Source of the DNA: Abscondita cerata
Lineage: Eukaryota; Arthropoda; Insecta; Coleoptera; Lampyridae
Direction: 5' to 3'
DNA length: 64,000 bases
Assembly (NCBI GenBank): GCA_030710515.1
Contig: JALBCR010001507.1
Span: 1-64,000 of the forward strand
Below are positions 33,126-42,966 of this stretch, in pieces (within the stretch, counting starts at the first letter, position 1; each line of letters starts with the position of its first letter). The notes below the pieces were generated by a model that saw only the letters and a program-made list of their open reading frames with translations, made no database searches and was not told the DNA's origin. The translations under genes and the position numbers were made by a program.

Positions 33126-33799
33126 ATATTAAAAAACAAGTGTTACAATAACGTTGTTTGTAATACGAGTACGGAATTGCTTAACGAACCGCGCAGCGAC
33201 GAGTTAGGCAACGTACGAGTGCTAATGAACGGATTGTAACACGCGTATTTTATACTATTTCTTCTATTTCGGATTATTAGATACTTTAATTTGTTATTAA
33301 TAAAAAATAATTTTAAAACTAAACATTTCTTCTGTTTTTAGGTTGGTAGTGATAAAATGTCTTTAATAATAAAAATAATTAAAATTACCAGATTATTGTA
33401 CTTTTATTGCAGACAACAAATTCCGATACTTATTTCTCAATAAAATTTCTAGTGCAAAACATTTCTCAAAATTGTTTAATTATGGTAGCGAAAAAACTGC
33501 AAAGCATGTACAAGTACTTCGAAAAAGTTTCCAACGTTTTATAATGTTAATGCATGACATCTCCAATGGAATTTTTCAAAATTGATGAAAAGCATACACA
33601 TCACCATATAATAGTTATTTATGTAGCAAGGGCGTAAAGTAGCTTTACGACCGAGCTACGTACATAATTTTTTACACGTTTTATTATTTTCGAATACAAA
33701 AAAGTAAAAACATTTACAAATTGCGTTAATCTACTGTATTATTACCATCATAGGTGCCTTACATAATTTTTCGTTTGTCACAGTAACATCAAAATTTTG

Positions 33800-34190
33800 A
33801 GAAGTCAGAAGAATTTAATCCATCAACACCTTGGTCGATTTATTCAATGTTGAAGGCCGCTATCTCAATTAATGAAAATCTAGAAATAAGCAATTTCAAA
33901 AAAGTAACTGTATTCCTAAAAGAAATTGGGACGGATACAAACCCAAAAAATTAAAAATTTTAACAAGGGGACAAATTTTAAAATTTATTATAGAATCTCC
34001 AAATAATAGATTTTTAATGATGAAAGTAAGTAAATTGTTTTGATTAATAATATTATACCTAACATAATATAAAAAATTAGGTGGCTTTAATCATTGGAAT
34101 TGCTGGGACTTGCTGCAGAGAGGAATTGTCGCAGCTATCCATTGACGACATTGAAAATTTACGGTCTGTTTTAATAATTGTGAAGGTCTA
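33800..34190 (+). pseudogene. Crypton-like tyrosine recombinase, middle fragment
   Basis: WSIYSMLKAAISINENLEIS and NPKKLKILTRGQILKFIIES at 33825-34025 are the SAM-like core-binding region. A GTAAGT donor at 34026 and TTAG acceptor at about 34080 bracket a ~55-bp intron. The next exon reads VALIIGIAGTCCREELSQLS then DDIENLRSVLII. CCREEL contains the first catalytic Arg of tyrosine recombinases, here intact. The rest of the catalytic domain is absent from this copy. Frame interruption near 33950. Confidence 0.65.
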
Positions 34191-35270
34191 GTCTGGCCTA
34201 TGTTTTGGAAATAAACGACCTTATTTGAATTGCATTCCACATATTGTTAATCTAAAATACAAGCAGAGTATTAATAATAAATTACACACTTATTTTATGC
34301 TTACCCGAAACAAAGTGTTTAGAATTATAAAAACTGTTTCGTCATACAGGAGTAGGATTACGATGGAAATAATAAAACGGAATGCAAAATCATAGAGAAC
34401 AAGCGATAACAGGACTAAAATAAGCAAATAGAAACTAAAGGAAGGGAAAAGTAGAAGAAAAATGATTAAGGTTAGGTTACGGAGTTTACACTACTGAAGT
34501 TTTAAGAAGGGATGGCTGCATTCATGCAGGGAAATAAAAGCACTGTGAAGTGTGAAGTGCTAATTGCACATAAACGTTTACAGAATACAGTTCTTCGTAC
34601 CAATCATTACAAAATTGTTTAAATTTGATTACAGAATAGTCAATACAATATACACCAATAATGGCGATTTGGTTGCATCCAGCAATACATTAGATCAATT
34701 TTAACGATTTAAAAACCAAAAGCAAAATGTTCTACTTGACGCCCAAAAATGGGATTAAAAAAGTCAATTTTACGCTTGATCGTGTAAAAAAGTTATTTAT
34801 GTTGCTGCGGCTGCGTACCCTAATTTCCATGTAATACTCATGGTATTCGTTGCTCATTTGTGCATTACATATTGCAAACTCGGTTTTAAATTGCTCCCAA
34901 TTGTACTGAATCCACAATTTTCACTATCACATAACATGAAAACTTAATCGAGACTAAAATAGTAGACGATGACATGCTAATTTAGAATGGCTGTCCACAA
35001 GACCGCTCTGCCGTATCAATTTCTATTTCCCATGCTTCAATGATGTTACAACTAATAGTATACAGTTCATTTTCTGCTTACAACTTACTGCTTTTAATGA
35101 ATGACTTCTTATTACCATGTATTTTTATCCATGAGTGGCTAGCGTTTAATGATCAAACGATCAAACCAATTTGTAACTACGCGACACAAAGTTGGTATTA
35201 CTGTTTTAGAAATATTTAAAGTTACCTATATTTAAATTCAAATTGTGGCTGAAATTCATTCGCCGTAAAC
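34191..35270. other. No recognised feature
   Basis: AT-rich. A minus-strand frame at 34732-34917 (ending in LTFLIPFLGVK) does not resemble a known family. No repeats or RNA signatures supported. Confidence 0.4.
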
Positions 35271-36149
35271 AAAATGGAAGAAAATAATACACTTGAGTTG
35301 TCTTGTACTCCACCAAAATTAAGAAATGTTGCAAACAGTACAACTGAGTATTTACTACCTGAAAAATATATGAAAGAATATGGAAAGTTTACGGTTTGGT
35401 GTAAAGAGAAGAAAGTAGTACATATTACTGAAAATGTATTACTGGCGTATTTTCAAATAATCAGTGAAGCTAAAAAGTCATTTACATTATGGTCATCGTA
35501 TTTTATGCTTCGATCTTGTCTTTTAATTAACAATGATAGACATTTCAAAATTGTTGAAATTAACAACGTTACTCAAGCAAATTATGAACCAAAAAAATCC
35601 AGAATATTAGAATTAGTTGATGTTAACAATTTCATTGATAACGCGGACAACAAAATTTATCTGGCTCTTAAGGTAGATGTTATTAAAAAAGTTGAGCAGA
35701 ATTAAAAACTACGTATAAATATGCATTATTATATTTATTGAACATTTTGAAAAATAAAATTCAACACCCTGTAGAAATAAAATGACTCACAGCATCGTAA
35801 AAGTATAATTATAATATTTAGTCAAATTATCATAAATAATAATAAATAATCACAAGAGATAAATGTTCATTCAAAATAGAAATATTATTAAAAAACAAAA
35901 TAAACTTAATTTTTAATGTAAATGGGATGTAATTGCATATTTGAACGTAGTTTTCATTTCTGGATCAACTTTTTTGATAACATTTTCCGATATTGTAAAA
36001 ATTTAAAGGTACTTTATCTTGAGTAAAATTCATATTTTTTGACAAACCTCTATACGACTGAAAAAAATTGATATCTTTTTAAATATTGTGATCCCTCAGT
36101 AGGGCATATAGTCGACAGCACGCGTTTGTACAATAGTGAACTTAACTAG

Positions 36150-36210
36150 AGTTCTCTCACTCCTGGAAACGTCCCAAAAGGACGAAACAGCTGTCGGGTG
36201 ATTCTCAGTG
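36150..36210 (+). ncRNA. Degenerate hammerhead ribozyme-like motif
   Basis: CACTC at 36159-36163 can pair with GGGTG at 36195-36199 (stem I). GTCC / GGAC closes a CAAAA loop (36171-36183, stem II), followed by the invariant GAAA (36184-36187), then ACAGCTGTC with a palindromic short stem III and a GUC cleavage triplet before GGGTG. The core that should read CUGANGA is CTGGAAA, so A6 and G8 are changed and activity is unlikely. Short palindromic stem III is typical of retroelement hammerheads. Confidence 0.45.
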
Positions 36211-36344
36211 TTTGTTGCTATTGTATAACCTCTTGCGTACTTTACTGCAGGCGATTCGAAATTTTTATACTTGCCAACTGTTATGTTGGCTATAATTATT
36301 GAAGAATCGACTATGTAACTGCTTTACATACCTGTCGGCAAAGT

Positions 36345-36349
<5 letters not shown>

Positions 36350-36400
<51 letters not shown>
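36350..36400. repeat. (TA)n microsatellite
   Basis: About 50 bp of uninterrupted TA dinucleotide between the hammerhead-like motif and the second half of the YR gene. Confidence 0.95.
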
Positions 36401-36407
<7 letters not shown>

Positions 36408-37430
36408 TTGAAATATAAATATTGTTACATAAAAGATTGTCTTCAAATGCAATAATGATTTTAGGTGGTTCTTATTATGGGATGTTGTGGTGATTGAATG
36501 TGATGACGTGGAAATTAAGGCGGACTGTGTTCTTGTGCATGTTCCTAAAACTAAAACCAACGTTACACGAATGTTTATGTGACTGAAGAATCGTGGATTA
36601 ATAATATCAGAACATATGCTCAATTACAACCAAAATCTGTTAATCATCAACGATTTTTCTTGACTTATTGGAATGGAAAATGTAACACAACACCGATTGG
36701 CATAAATAAATTCGGTGAAGCACCTACAATAATTGCTGGGTATTTAAAATTGCCTAATCGCGAACAGTATACAGGACATTGCTTTCGTCGATCTTCGGCT
36801 ACTAACCTAGCCAATAAAGGGGGCGATCTATTAACAATAAAAAAGCATGGAGGATGGAGATCGTCAACAGTGGCAGAAGGATACGTTGATGCTTCTTTAA
36901 AACGCAGATGTTAATATAAACGTGTACAATATATGCACCATACAAACCAGTAGTCGGCAATAATAACTACAATAGTTAGAAGTTTTACAACACAACATAA
37001 AATAATTTTCAATCAAGAATTCATTTTTACTTTGTTTTCCAATTTATTGTTAGATAGTTTACTTAGTATGTTAATTTTGTGCATTTTTTCTTCTTGTACT
37101 TCGTTAGGTTTTCCATAGTTATATTAAAATTTATAAGTTAACTATAACAGGTTAAACAAACAACAAAGACAAATGTTACTAAAACCCATTGCGTGCTACA
37201 AAAAAAGTGGCGTGCAACAATGAAACACATTACTGCACGCCATTGCACTTCAGTGGCGTACCACAAAGTAGTGATTATCGTACCGAAATAGAAAAAAGCA
37301 TATTTCCAAATATCTGAATAGACTAGTTCCGTGATGCAAAAGTTTATGTGTGTAAAATATTGTATTAATTTGTAACATGTAAACCGAATCAATTTGTTAA
37401 TTTAAATTAGACAAATAAATTTAATTTTTG

Positions 37431-37880
37431 ATATTGTATTAAGTGAGGACAACACATCTGTAGAAGTTTAATATTGATATTATCAGGTCCAGAAGAGAGT
37501 GTTTTCATTGAGAAAATTAGTTTTGAAATTTCTGAATCAGTAGTGACGTTAAATTTGAATTTCCGAATATTCAGACATTTAATATTAGTAGCATAAAAAT
37601 TATTCAGCTAATTGTTCAAAGTATAATTCATATTTGAAGAATTTTTAAAGGATTCATTGATGTGATTGAGATTTCTTAAAATTGCTGGGAATGAATTATT
37701 TTTTCGATTAGTAGTTATATTCATTCTGTGAAATTCCTTCCAGATATCAGTAATCCAATGTTTACTTGGTTTACAACTCCTGAAGTTCTTAATAGGCGCA
37801 TGAATATCAAAAATAGCATTAATATTATAATTAAGAAAAATCATCTTATCCACTTACTTATAAATCGATTAAGTGAAAAT
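37431..37880 (-). pseudogene. LINE endonuclease end and start of RT domain
   Basis: Minus-strand MIFLNYNINAIFDIHAPIKN and CKPSKHWITDIWK (37853-37730) match the linker after the apurinic-type endonuclease of Jockey-like LINEs (FNxx...APxKxxxxR...PW). Further down, ISKLIFSMKTLSSGPDNINI and KLLQMCCPHLIQY (37535-37437) are the start of the RT domain (K-x-x-SSGPDGI). The RT continues at 33125 beyond the inserted segment. Confidence 0.7.
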
Positions 37881-38031
37881 TAATTTGGGTTACTGCTGTT
37901 ATCAGATTACATAAACAGATCTATGACCAATTTAATAATTTACAATGGCCCGTTTATTGATTAACCAAAGAAAATATACGCAAGTAAACAAAATTCACGT
38001 TTCGCAAAAGATAAAGGTAAGTAAATATTTA

Positions 38032-38690
38032 TTATTGAATTTGCTGGAGGTCATTCATGCAAGTCACAGAAAAGATATTATTTTGATGTTTTACCTTGAT
38101 AATACCGTCTAACGTCCACACGTTTCTGAAGTCGAATTTGTTTACAGCGGCTTTAAACACTTGAAAACGCAGTTTAGATAAGTCTTCTTTGATAGAAATC
38201 TTCGTGTTTTTGAACATTTTCTTATTACTAAATACTGCATGTTTAAATTTATAACTAGTAAACTTCAATATTATTGCACGGGCTGGTCCATCTATCTTCT
38301 TACCCACCCTGTAACAACGATCGATCAAATCTTGATTGATTTCAAGCTCAGTTTTTTCCTTCACAATGGCAAGTTTGTTTTATCTTCAGCATTTTCATTT
38401 ACTGATTCTTCCACTCCAAAAATACGCAGGCAATTCGTCCTCGAGTACTGTTGCAGAGGATTAATTTCTTTAACTAGTAACTGATTTTCATTTTTTCATG
38501 AGGTAACAGTGAGATTTAAATCACAAATTTTTTCGTCATATTTCGATTCGATCGTTTTAGAAATATTGTCACATATCGTAGTGAAGAAAGCGTCATTTTT
38601 CAGGAGTGCATTTACCGTTTCTTTGATAATCTCCTGTAATTCAGCTTTTTGGTCACGTGTAAAAGGCATGATAAACGGTGCCAACTAAAA
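38032..38690 (-). pseudogene. LINE ORF1 (coiled-coil RNA-binding protein type)
   Basis: From 38684 downward: MAPFIMPFTRDQKAELQEII, a helical region, ENQLLVKEINPLQQYSRTNC with LRIFGVEE, then after a shift LEINQDLIDRCYRVGKKIDG and ARAIILKFTSYKFKHAVFSN. The EQYSRRNxLRIxG and DRCHRVGKK blocks are hallmarks of ORF1 proteins in insect LINEs, which coat the element RNA. At least one frame shift near 38365-38490. It ends at 38032 (NDLQQIQ). Only a few hundred bases separate it from the endonuclease remnant, so most of the endonuclease is missing. Confidence 0.75.
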
Positions 38691-38769
38691 GAATTTGATA
38701 ATCACACAAGTAACACTTTATAGATAGCAATACATTATTATGATAATCAACACTGACAGAGCAGTAACA

Positions 38770-39690
38770 AACACGGCTAATCCGCCAGAAACGTTAGACA
38801 TAAATAAAATATTGCTGATGAAACAAATTTGTATTCTGTACAAGTCAGCCCAGAAAAACCATGTAATATCACCAAAGAAGAATTGCTCGCATTTGTTGGA
38901 ATATGCATCTACATGCCTGTTGTACACTTTCCTGCAACCAAAAGGTATTGGAAGAATTCGCTAGAAATTCCTGCTGTGGTTCAAACAATGACGTGTAATA
39001 GGTTTGAAGAAATAAAAAGGTTTCTTCATTTCAACTACAATAATAACCAGAAACAACGTGATGATCCTGGTTACGATAGTCTGTTCAAAATTAGACCATT
39101 TTTGAAAATGGTGAGGGAGAGGTTTTTGCTGATACCAAAAGAAGAAAACTTGGCTGTAAATGAGCAAATTATACCTACAAAACTAGATCTATATTGAAGC
39201 AATATAATCCGGGGAAACCACATAATTGGGGTTATAAGGTGTTCGTGCCCAGTGGTGTTTTAGGATTTAGCTATGACTTCGATATTTATGGTGGAATCAC
39301 CACATCGACCGGATCTTGTGTCCTGCAGTAATGTAATTATAAAACTGGCTGATGCAGTGCCATGAAATCAGAATTAGAATTTTTTTTTATAACAGGTTTA
39401 CCAGTTTACCCCTTCTGGTCTATCTGCACAAAGACAATATCCTGTCACTTGGAACAGTTTGAATAAATCGTGTACCCAATTGGCAACTCTCAAAAGATTC
39501 TGTAATGTAAGAAAGAGGAAGAGGTTCGTTTGTGGAGAAGGTTTCCAACGTTGATGGTGTGGATGTGTCCATATTTGTTTGTTACGACAATGAACTAGTC
39601 ACTACTGCATAAACTTATGTAAAAAGCAAACCAGTATCTGAAGTACAACGGTTCTGTAGGAAAATCGTTTTCACATTAACATTCCACGAC
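38770..39690 (+). pseudogene. piggyBac-type transposase
   Basis: Open part from about 38803: DETNLYSVQVSPEKPCNITK, ELLAFVGICIYMPVVHFPAT, MTCNRFEEIKRFLHFNYNNN, then FLKMVRERFLLIPKEENLAV and NEQIIPTK, where piggyBac proteins have the first catalytic Asp (VDEQ-x-x-x-xKGR); Asp is Asn here. After loss of one A at 39179-39183 the frame continues SILKQYNPGKPHNWGYKVFV (usual PKKP-x-KWG-x-K block). Later FTSLPLLVYL and SFVEKVSNVDGVDVSIFV (W replaced by C) are recognisable to about 39640. The C-terminal Cys-rich domain was not found. Confidence 0.8.
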
Positions 39691-39994
39691 CAAATTGTAT
39701 AGGTGTATATTTGTTAGATTCCTTGTTGGGTTACTATATGATACTGATACGATCAAAAAATGGTACGTGCGGATATTTTTTCATTTTGCGGATATGATAT
39801 GTGTCAATGTATGGATATTATGGAGAAGAAAGGTAAAAAATACGGATATTTTTTAAAATATTTTTCTGAACTATTAGGTTACATATACACGGTATACGAC
39901 ACGGAATATTACAGCCAAACTATTTCATAAAATTGGGAAAATATATCTGGGATTGATAGAGACCTATAGGAGGAATATTTTAAAATTACTTTCG

Positions 39995-40378
39995 AAATAT
40001 ACAGGTGTCCCAAAATACACAGAAAGTATCAAAGTTGTGTTTTTCATGGAATACCCTGTATATTAATACATTTTCAGGTTCTACGTTTAAAATAAGAATT
40101 GATTTTATAGAGGTTTGCCTTACTTAAACTTAAACGTTTTTGAGATATTTTGTATTTTATGAAAAAGTCGTCACAATTTTACCCATTCATATCTCTGCAA
40201 CTAATACCTTTTTCTAAACTAAATTTGCACTGGAGGCTATGAATTGATCAGATTTTATGTAGAACTTGTAAAAAATCCACTATCATATACAGGATGTGTA
40301 CAAAATAAGATTAATGAATGACATGTTTTGAACCGCAATAACTTGCTTATTTTAAATGGAACACTCTGTATTTTATAA
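39995..40378. repeat. Repeat related to the arm of the 11180-13820 element
   Basis: GGAATACCCTGTATATTAATACATTTTC-like sequence at 40048-40080, followed by GTTCTACG and TTTTTGAGATATTTTG, parallels 11278-11400 of the DD41D element's left arm. AATGGAACACTCTGTATTTT at about 40358 is the opposite-facing end. A degenerate non-autonomous relative is the best reading. Confidence 0.5.
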
Positions 40379-40450
40379 TAACAACAAATGTAAAATGTAA
40401 TTACCTATCAAACAATACTATAGTGTCCTATAGCTAAATGTTCAGGTTGT

Positions 40451-41120
40451 CATGAAAAATGCAAATTCTCATAATGAAGACTGATTTGTAACAATTTTAA
40501 TATTTATCAAGTAAGCTATACAACTTTGACAAGTGAATATTATGTATTTGTAAGAAAGAAGATTTGCATTGTGGACATTTCATCAACTGAATTAAATTTT
40601 GAGAGAAATAAATATGTATAGAGTTTACAAGAATTTAATAAACGTACAAATTTACTTCACAATAATATTTCTTCTAATGAATTATCTGCTCCACGAATCA
40701 ATTCCTAAGTTGTTTACAATATTGTAAAACATACTGGTGAAATACAAAAAACATTTGCTTAAAATAAAGCGCCTATTTTTTTCATGTCTGTCTCGAAATT
40801 AAACGGGTACTTCCAGACGTCGTAGAGACTTGAAATTTGGCATGCCGATGGGTCTTGCCTTCAAACCGGAAATTTTCATACAGAGGCGGGGCCAAGGGGT
40901 CTTCGTCCGCCATAGGTTTAACATTGTTCAGAGAATAATGGAATCAACCTACATGCACGCGGAGTCTAGCATTATTAAATTCATCCATTAAAATTTGCCC
41001 GTCAATGGACGGGCTTCTTACTAAATACATAATATTCACCTGTCAAAGTTGTATAGCTTACTTGATAAATATTAAAATTGTTACAAATCAGTCTTCATTA
41101 TGAAAATTTGCAAAATCATG
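40451..41120. repeat. ~0.67-kb element with ~104-bp inverted arms
   Basis: 40451-40554 and 41017-41120 are reverse complements with few mismatches (shared TGATTTGTAACAATTTTAAT and AAGTAAGCTATACAACTTTG). Just inside the right arm is a perfect GC hairpin, GCCCGTCAATGGACGGGC, at 40997-41014. The interior has no coding capacity. No clear target duplication. Confidence 0.8.
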
Positions 41121-41274
41121 CCGTAATTGCCAAATTCAAGGATTTATTAAGTAAACATAAAGTAGAAAATTATGTGTGGAACAACATATCGAATAAATTT
41201 CCACCGTGACTCCTGCACACAGGGACTCTTTTAAAATTTTGATGACTTCATCACACATATGAAAGTTAAGATTA

Positions 41275-41514
41275 ATGCTATGCTCTATCCTTGAGGAAAC
41301 TCGAAAGGAAGATGTCCAGCCCAGGATCTTGCAAGCCAATCCACGTTACCATAACGAGAAATTACACGGCCAAGAAATTTCTACTGCAGTAAATTTAGAG
41401 TTTCCCTGGCAATGTGGCAAGTGGTTCCATTTTATTGAAAGTAAAGATTGTTGTGGTCCATATCTTCCAAACGAGGCAATGAAAAGTTATTCAAGTTACC
41501 TTATTTGGAAATAA
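41275..41514 (+). CDS. Unrecognised open frame
   Basis: 79 codons containing LQANPRYHNEKLHGQEISTA and KWFHFIESKDCCGPYLPNEA. The composition is more protein-like than most of the surrounding AT-rich frames, but I cannot assign it. It could be a fragment of a multicopy repeat gene or a chance ORF. Confidence 0.2.
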   Translation: MLCSILEETRKEDVQPRILQANPRYHNEKLHGQEISTAVNLEFPWQCGKWFHFIESKDCCGPYLPNEAMKSYSSYLIWK

Positions 41515-41924
41515 TGTGACATTTGAATTCCCAAGTCTTTGTTGGAGACGTTAACATTAACAATATTGAAATAAAAAAAATTGGTCAGATCGCCACTACA
41601 GTAATTTCAGTATCTATAAATGTCAAGAAGAAAAGTATGCGAAGATGTATGCTTTTTAAAATTTTTAATACGACTCGCATCTAAAATACGACATTATTCT
41701 TCTGCTCTTCAACTAGTAATTAGACAATTATTGAGAATTTCACACTACTTTCAATATACAAGAATAAATACACGAAAAAAGTATTTACTTTGTCATATTT
41801 GACAAATGGTTAGAGCTGTAAACGATTTTAAGTTTACTGAGTTAAATTTATAAAATCCTGCAAAGATGAATACCTTCGCAAGGAGCCCTTAAGCCGGAGT
41901 AATGAAAATAATAAATCACTAGCC

Positions 41925-41985
41925 TGGTTTCAATTTGCCGACGTTTTGCTCAAACCTATGCGAGCTTTATCAGGGTTTCTTCACA
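41925..41985 (-). ncRNA. Hammerhead ribozyme-like motif (PLE type)
   Basis: Minus strand: CTGATAA (41973-41967, core CUGANGA with one change), stem II GCTC...GAGC closed by a GCATAGGTTT loop, then AAAAC where GAAAC is expected, the short palindromic stem III ACGT, and the cleavage triplet GTC before GGC. The arrangement and the tiny ACGU stem III match hammerheads found in Penelope-like elements. Stem I pairing is weak (CC/GG only). Two core changes argue against activity. No PLE coding sequence is adjacent. Confidence 0.5.
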
Positions 41986-41989
41986 TCAC

Positions 41990-42966
41990 TCTCTAACTTC
42001 AAGAAGGCCTGATAAAATTCGCGTACCGAGCAACATATTTTACTAAAAAACTTTTAAATAGGATATTCTGTCAAATATCTGGCTGAAATGTAGAAAGGCG
42101 TCAATATAGTATCGTTTTTCAGTACAGTGATGCGAAACTGGTGTTTAAAGAATTTGGCATTGTTCTTAAATTATAGGCAACATGAAATTATCGAATTTAA
42201 ACAGGAGTACCAATATTGTGTAGAATTGGTGTTTATGTCATATTCTCTAATCAAAATAACTAAGAAGTTTTGTCAAAAAAAGTTACCAGTCGATTTCGTC
42301 ATCAGGAATCATTCGCATGGCGTATAACAAATTGTAAAATAGTACATAAAATAATATTCTCGTTCTAAAGTTATGCCTCTCTGCCAATTTTGATAAGAAT
42401 TGATAAATTTACAGGGAAATTATTAACAAAAAATGAAAAAAAAAATTTAATTTAACGCCTGTATCTTTTCCATGTCAATATTTTATTAAGGAATATTAGG
42501 TTCGATGGTCATATTTTGGCCTAAATAACCCGCCCAATAGTTATGAATTACCCTGTATATGTGTCTGTCACGATGGTACACTGGACAATACATTTCGGTT
42601 TATAAAATTTGTTCCAAATTTACTCAGGTTGTTATCTTGCACATAGTCCGACAGACGAACGAATTATATACAAATCGGTTACAAAAAGTAAATAAAACAT
42701 TACTAGTTTGGTTTGTTAAGTATCGTTTTATTACTATAATATTGAGTAATTAGAACTAACATACCAATAGTACTGGTTATTTATTTATCGTATTACAATA
42801 CCATTAGTTCCCACACAGACTATGTCTGTGTTATGCAACATTTATTACATTAGTGCATCTTCCTGTTTTATAGAACAGTAGTAAATTTTACAAATTTTCT
42901 AAGTAAATTAAACAAAAAAATTAAATGCTGCTTGCTTACTTTTAAATACATTCACTGATCAAAATA
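41990..42966. other. AT-rich spacer, one CCCTGTA end
   Basis: GAATTACCCTGTATATGTG near 42546 resembles the end of a Tc1/mariner-type MITE, but I could not find its partner. No genes seen; the frames at 42127-42327 and 42559-42753 are AT-rich and unrecognised. Confidence 0.35.

Larger units (their letters stand above)
35274..36914 (+). pseudogene. Crypton-like tyrosine recombinase with introns
   Basis: Exon 1 (ATG at 35274) encodes YLLPEKYMKEYGKFTVWCKE, TENVLLAYFQII and FTLWSSYFMLRSCLL, then YEPKKSRILELVDVNNFI, and ends at LALK|GTAGAT (about 35673). After a ~790-bp intron-like stretch the core resumes at TTTTAG (36464) with VVLIMGCCGD, a stop, then ECDDVEIKADCVLVHVPKTK, a one-base shift, and YVTEESWINNIRTYAQLQPK. 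The catalytic C-terminus TGHCFRRSSATNLANKGGDL (H-x-x-R) plus KKHGGWRSSTVAEGYVDAS (His/Trp and Tyr nucleophile) is intact. The first Arg (C-R-x-x-E-L) is lost. A hammerhead-like motif and a (TA)n tract lie in the intron-like stretch. Confidence 0.75.
33126..37430. other. ~4.3-kb segment inserted in the LINE, carrying two YR copies
   Basis: The LINE reading runs up to TIVVPVPK at about 33120 on one side and resumes with NIKLLQMCCPHLIQY at about 37437 on the other, with about 30 residues of RT missing at the join. Both tyrosine-recombinase copies inside are on the + strand, opposite to the LINE. Terminal repeats were not found. Unassigned parts: 33126-33795, 34195-35270 and 36915-37430. Confidence 0.65.
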
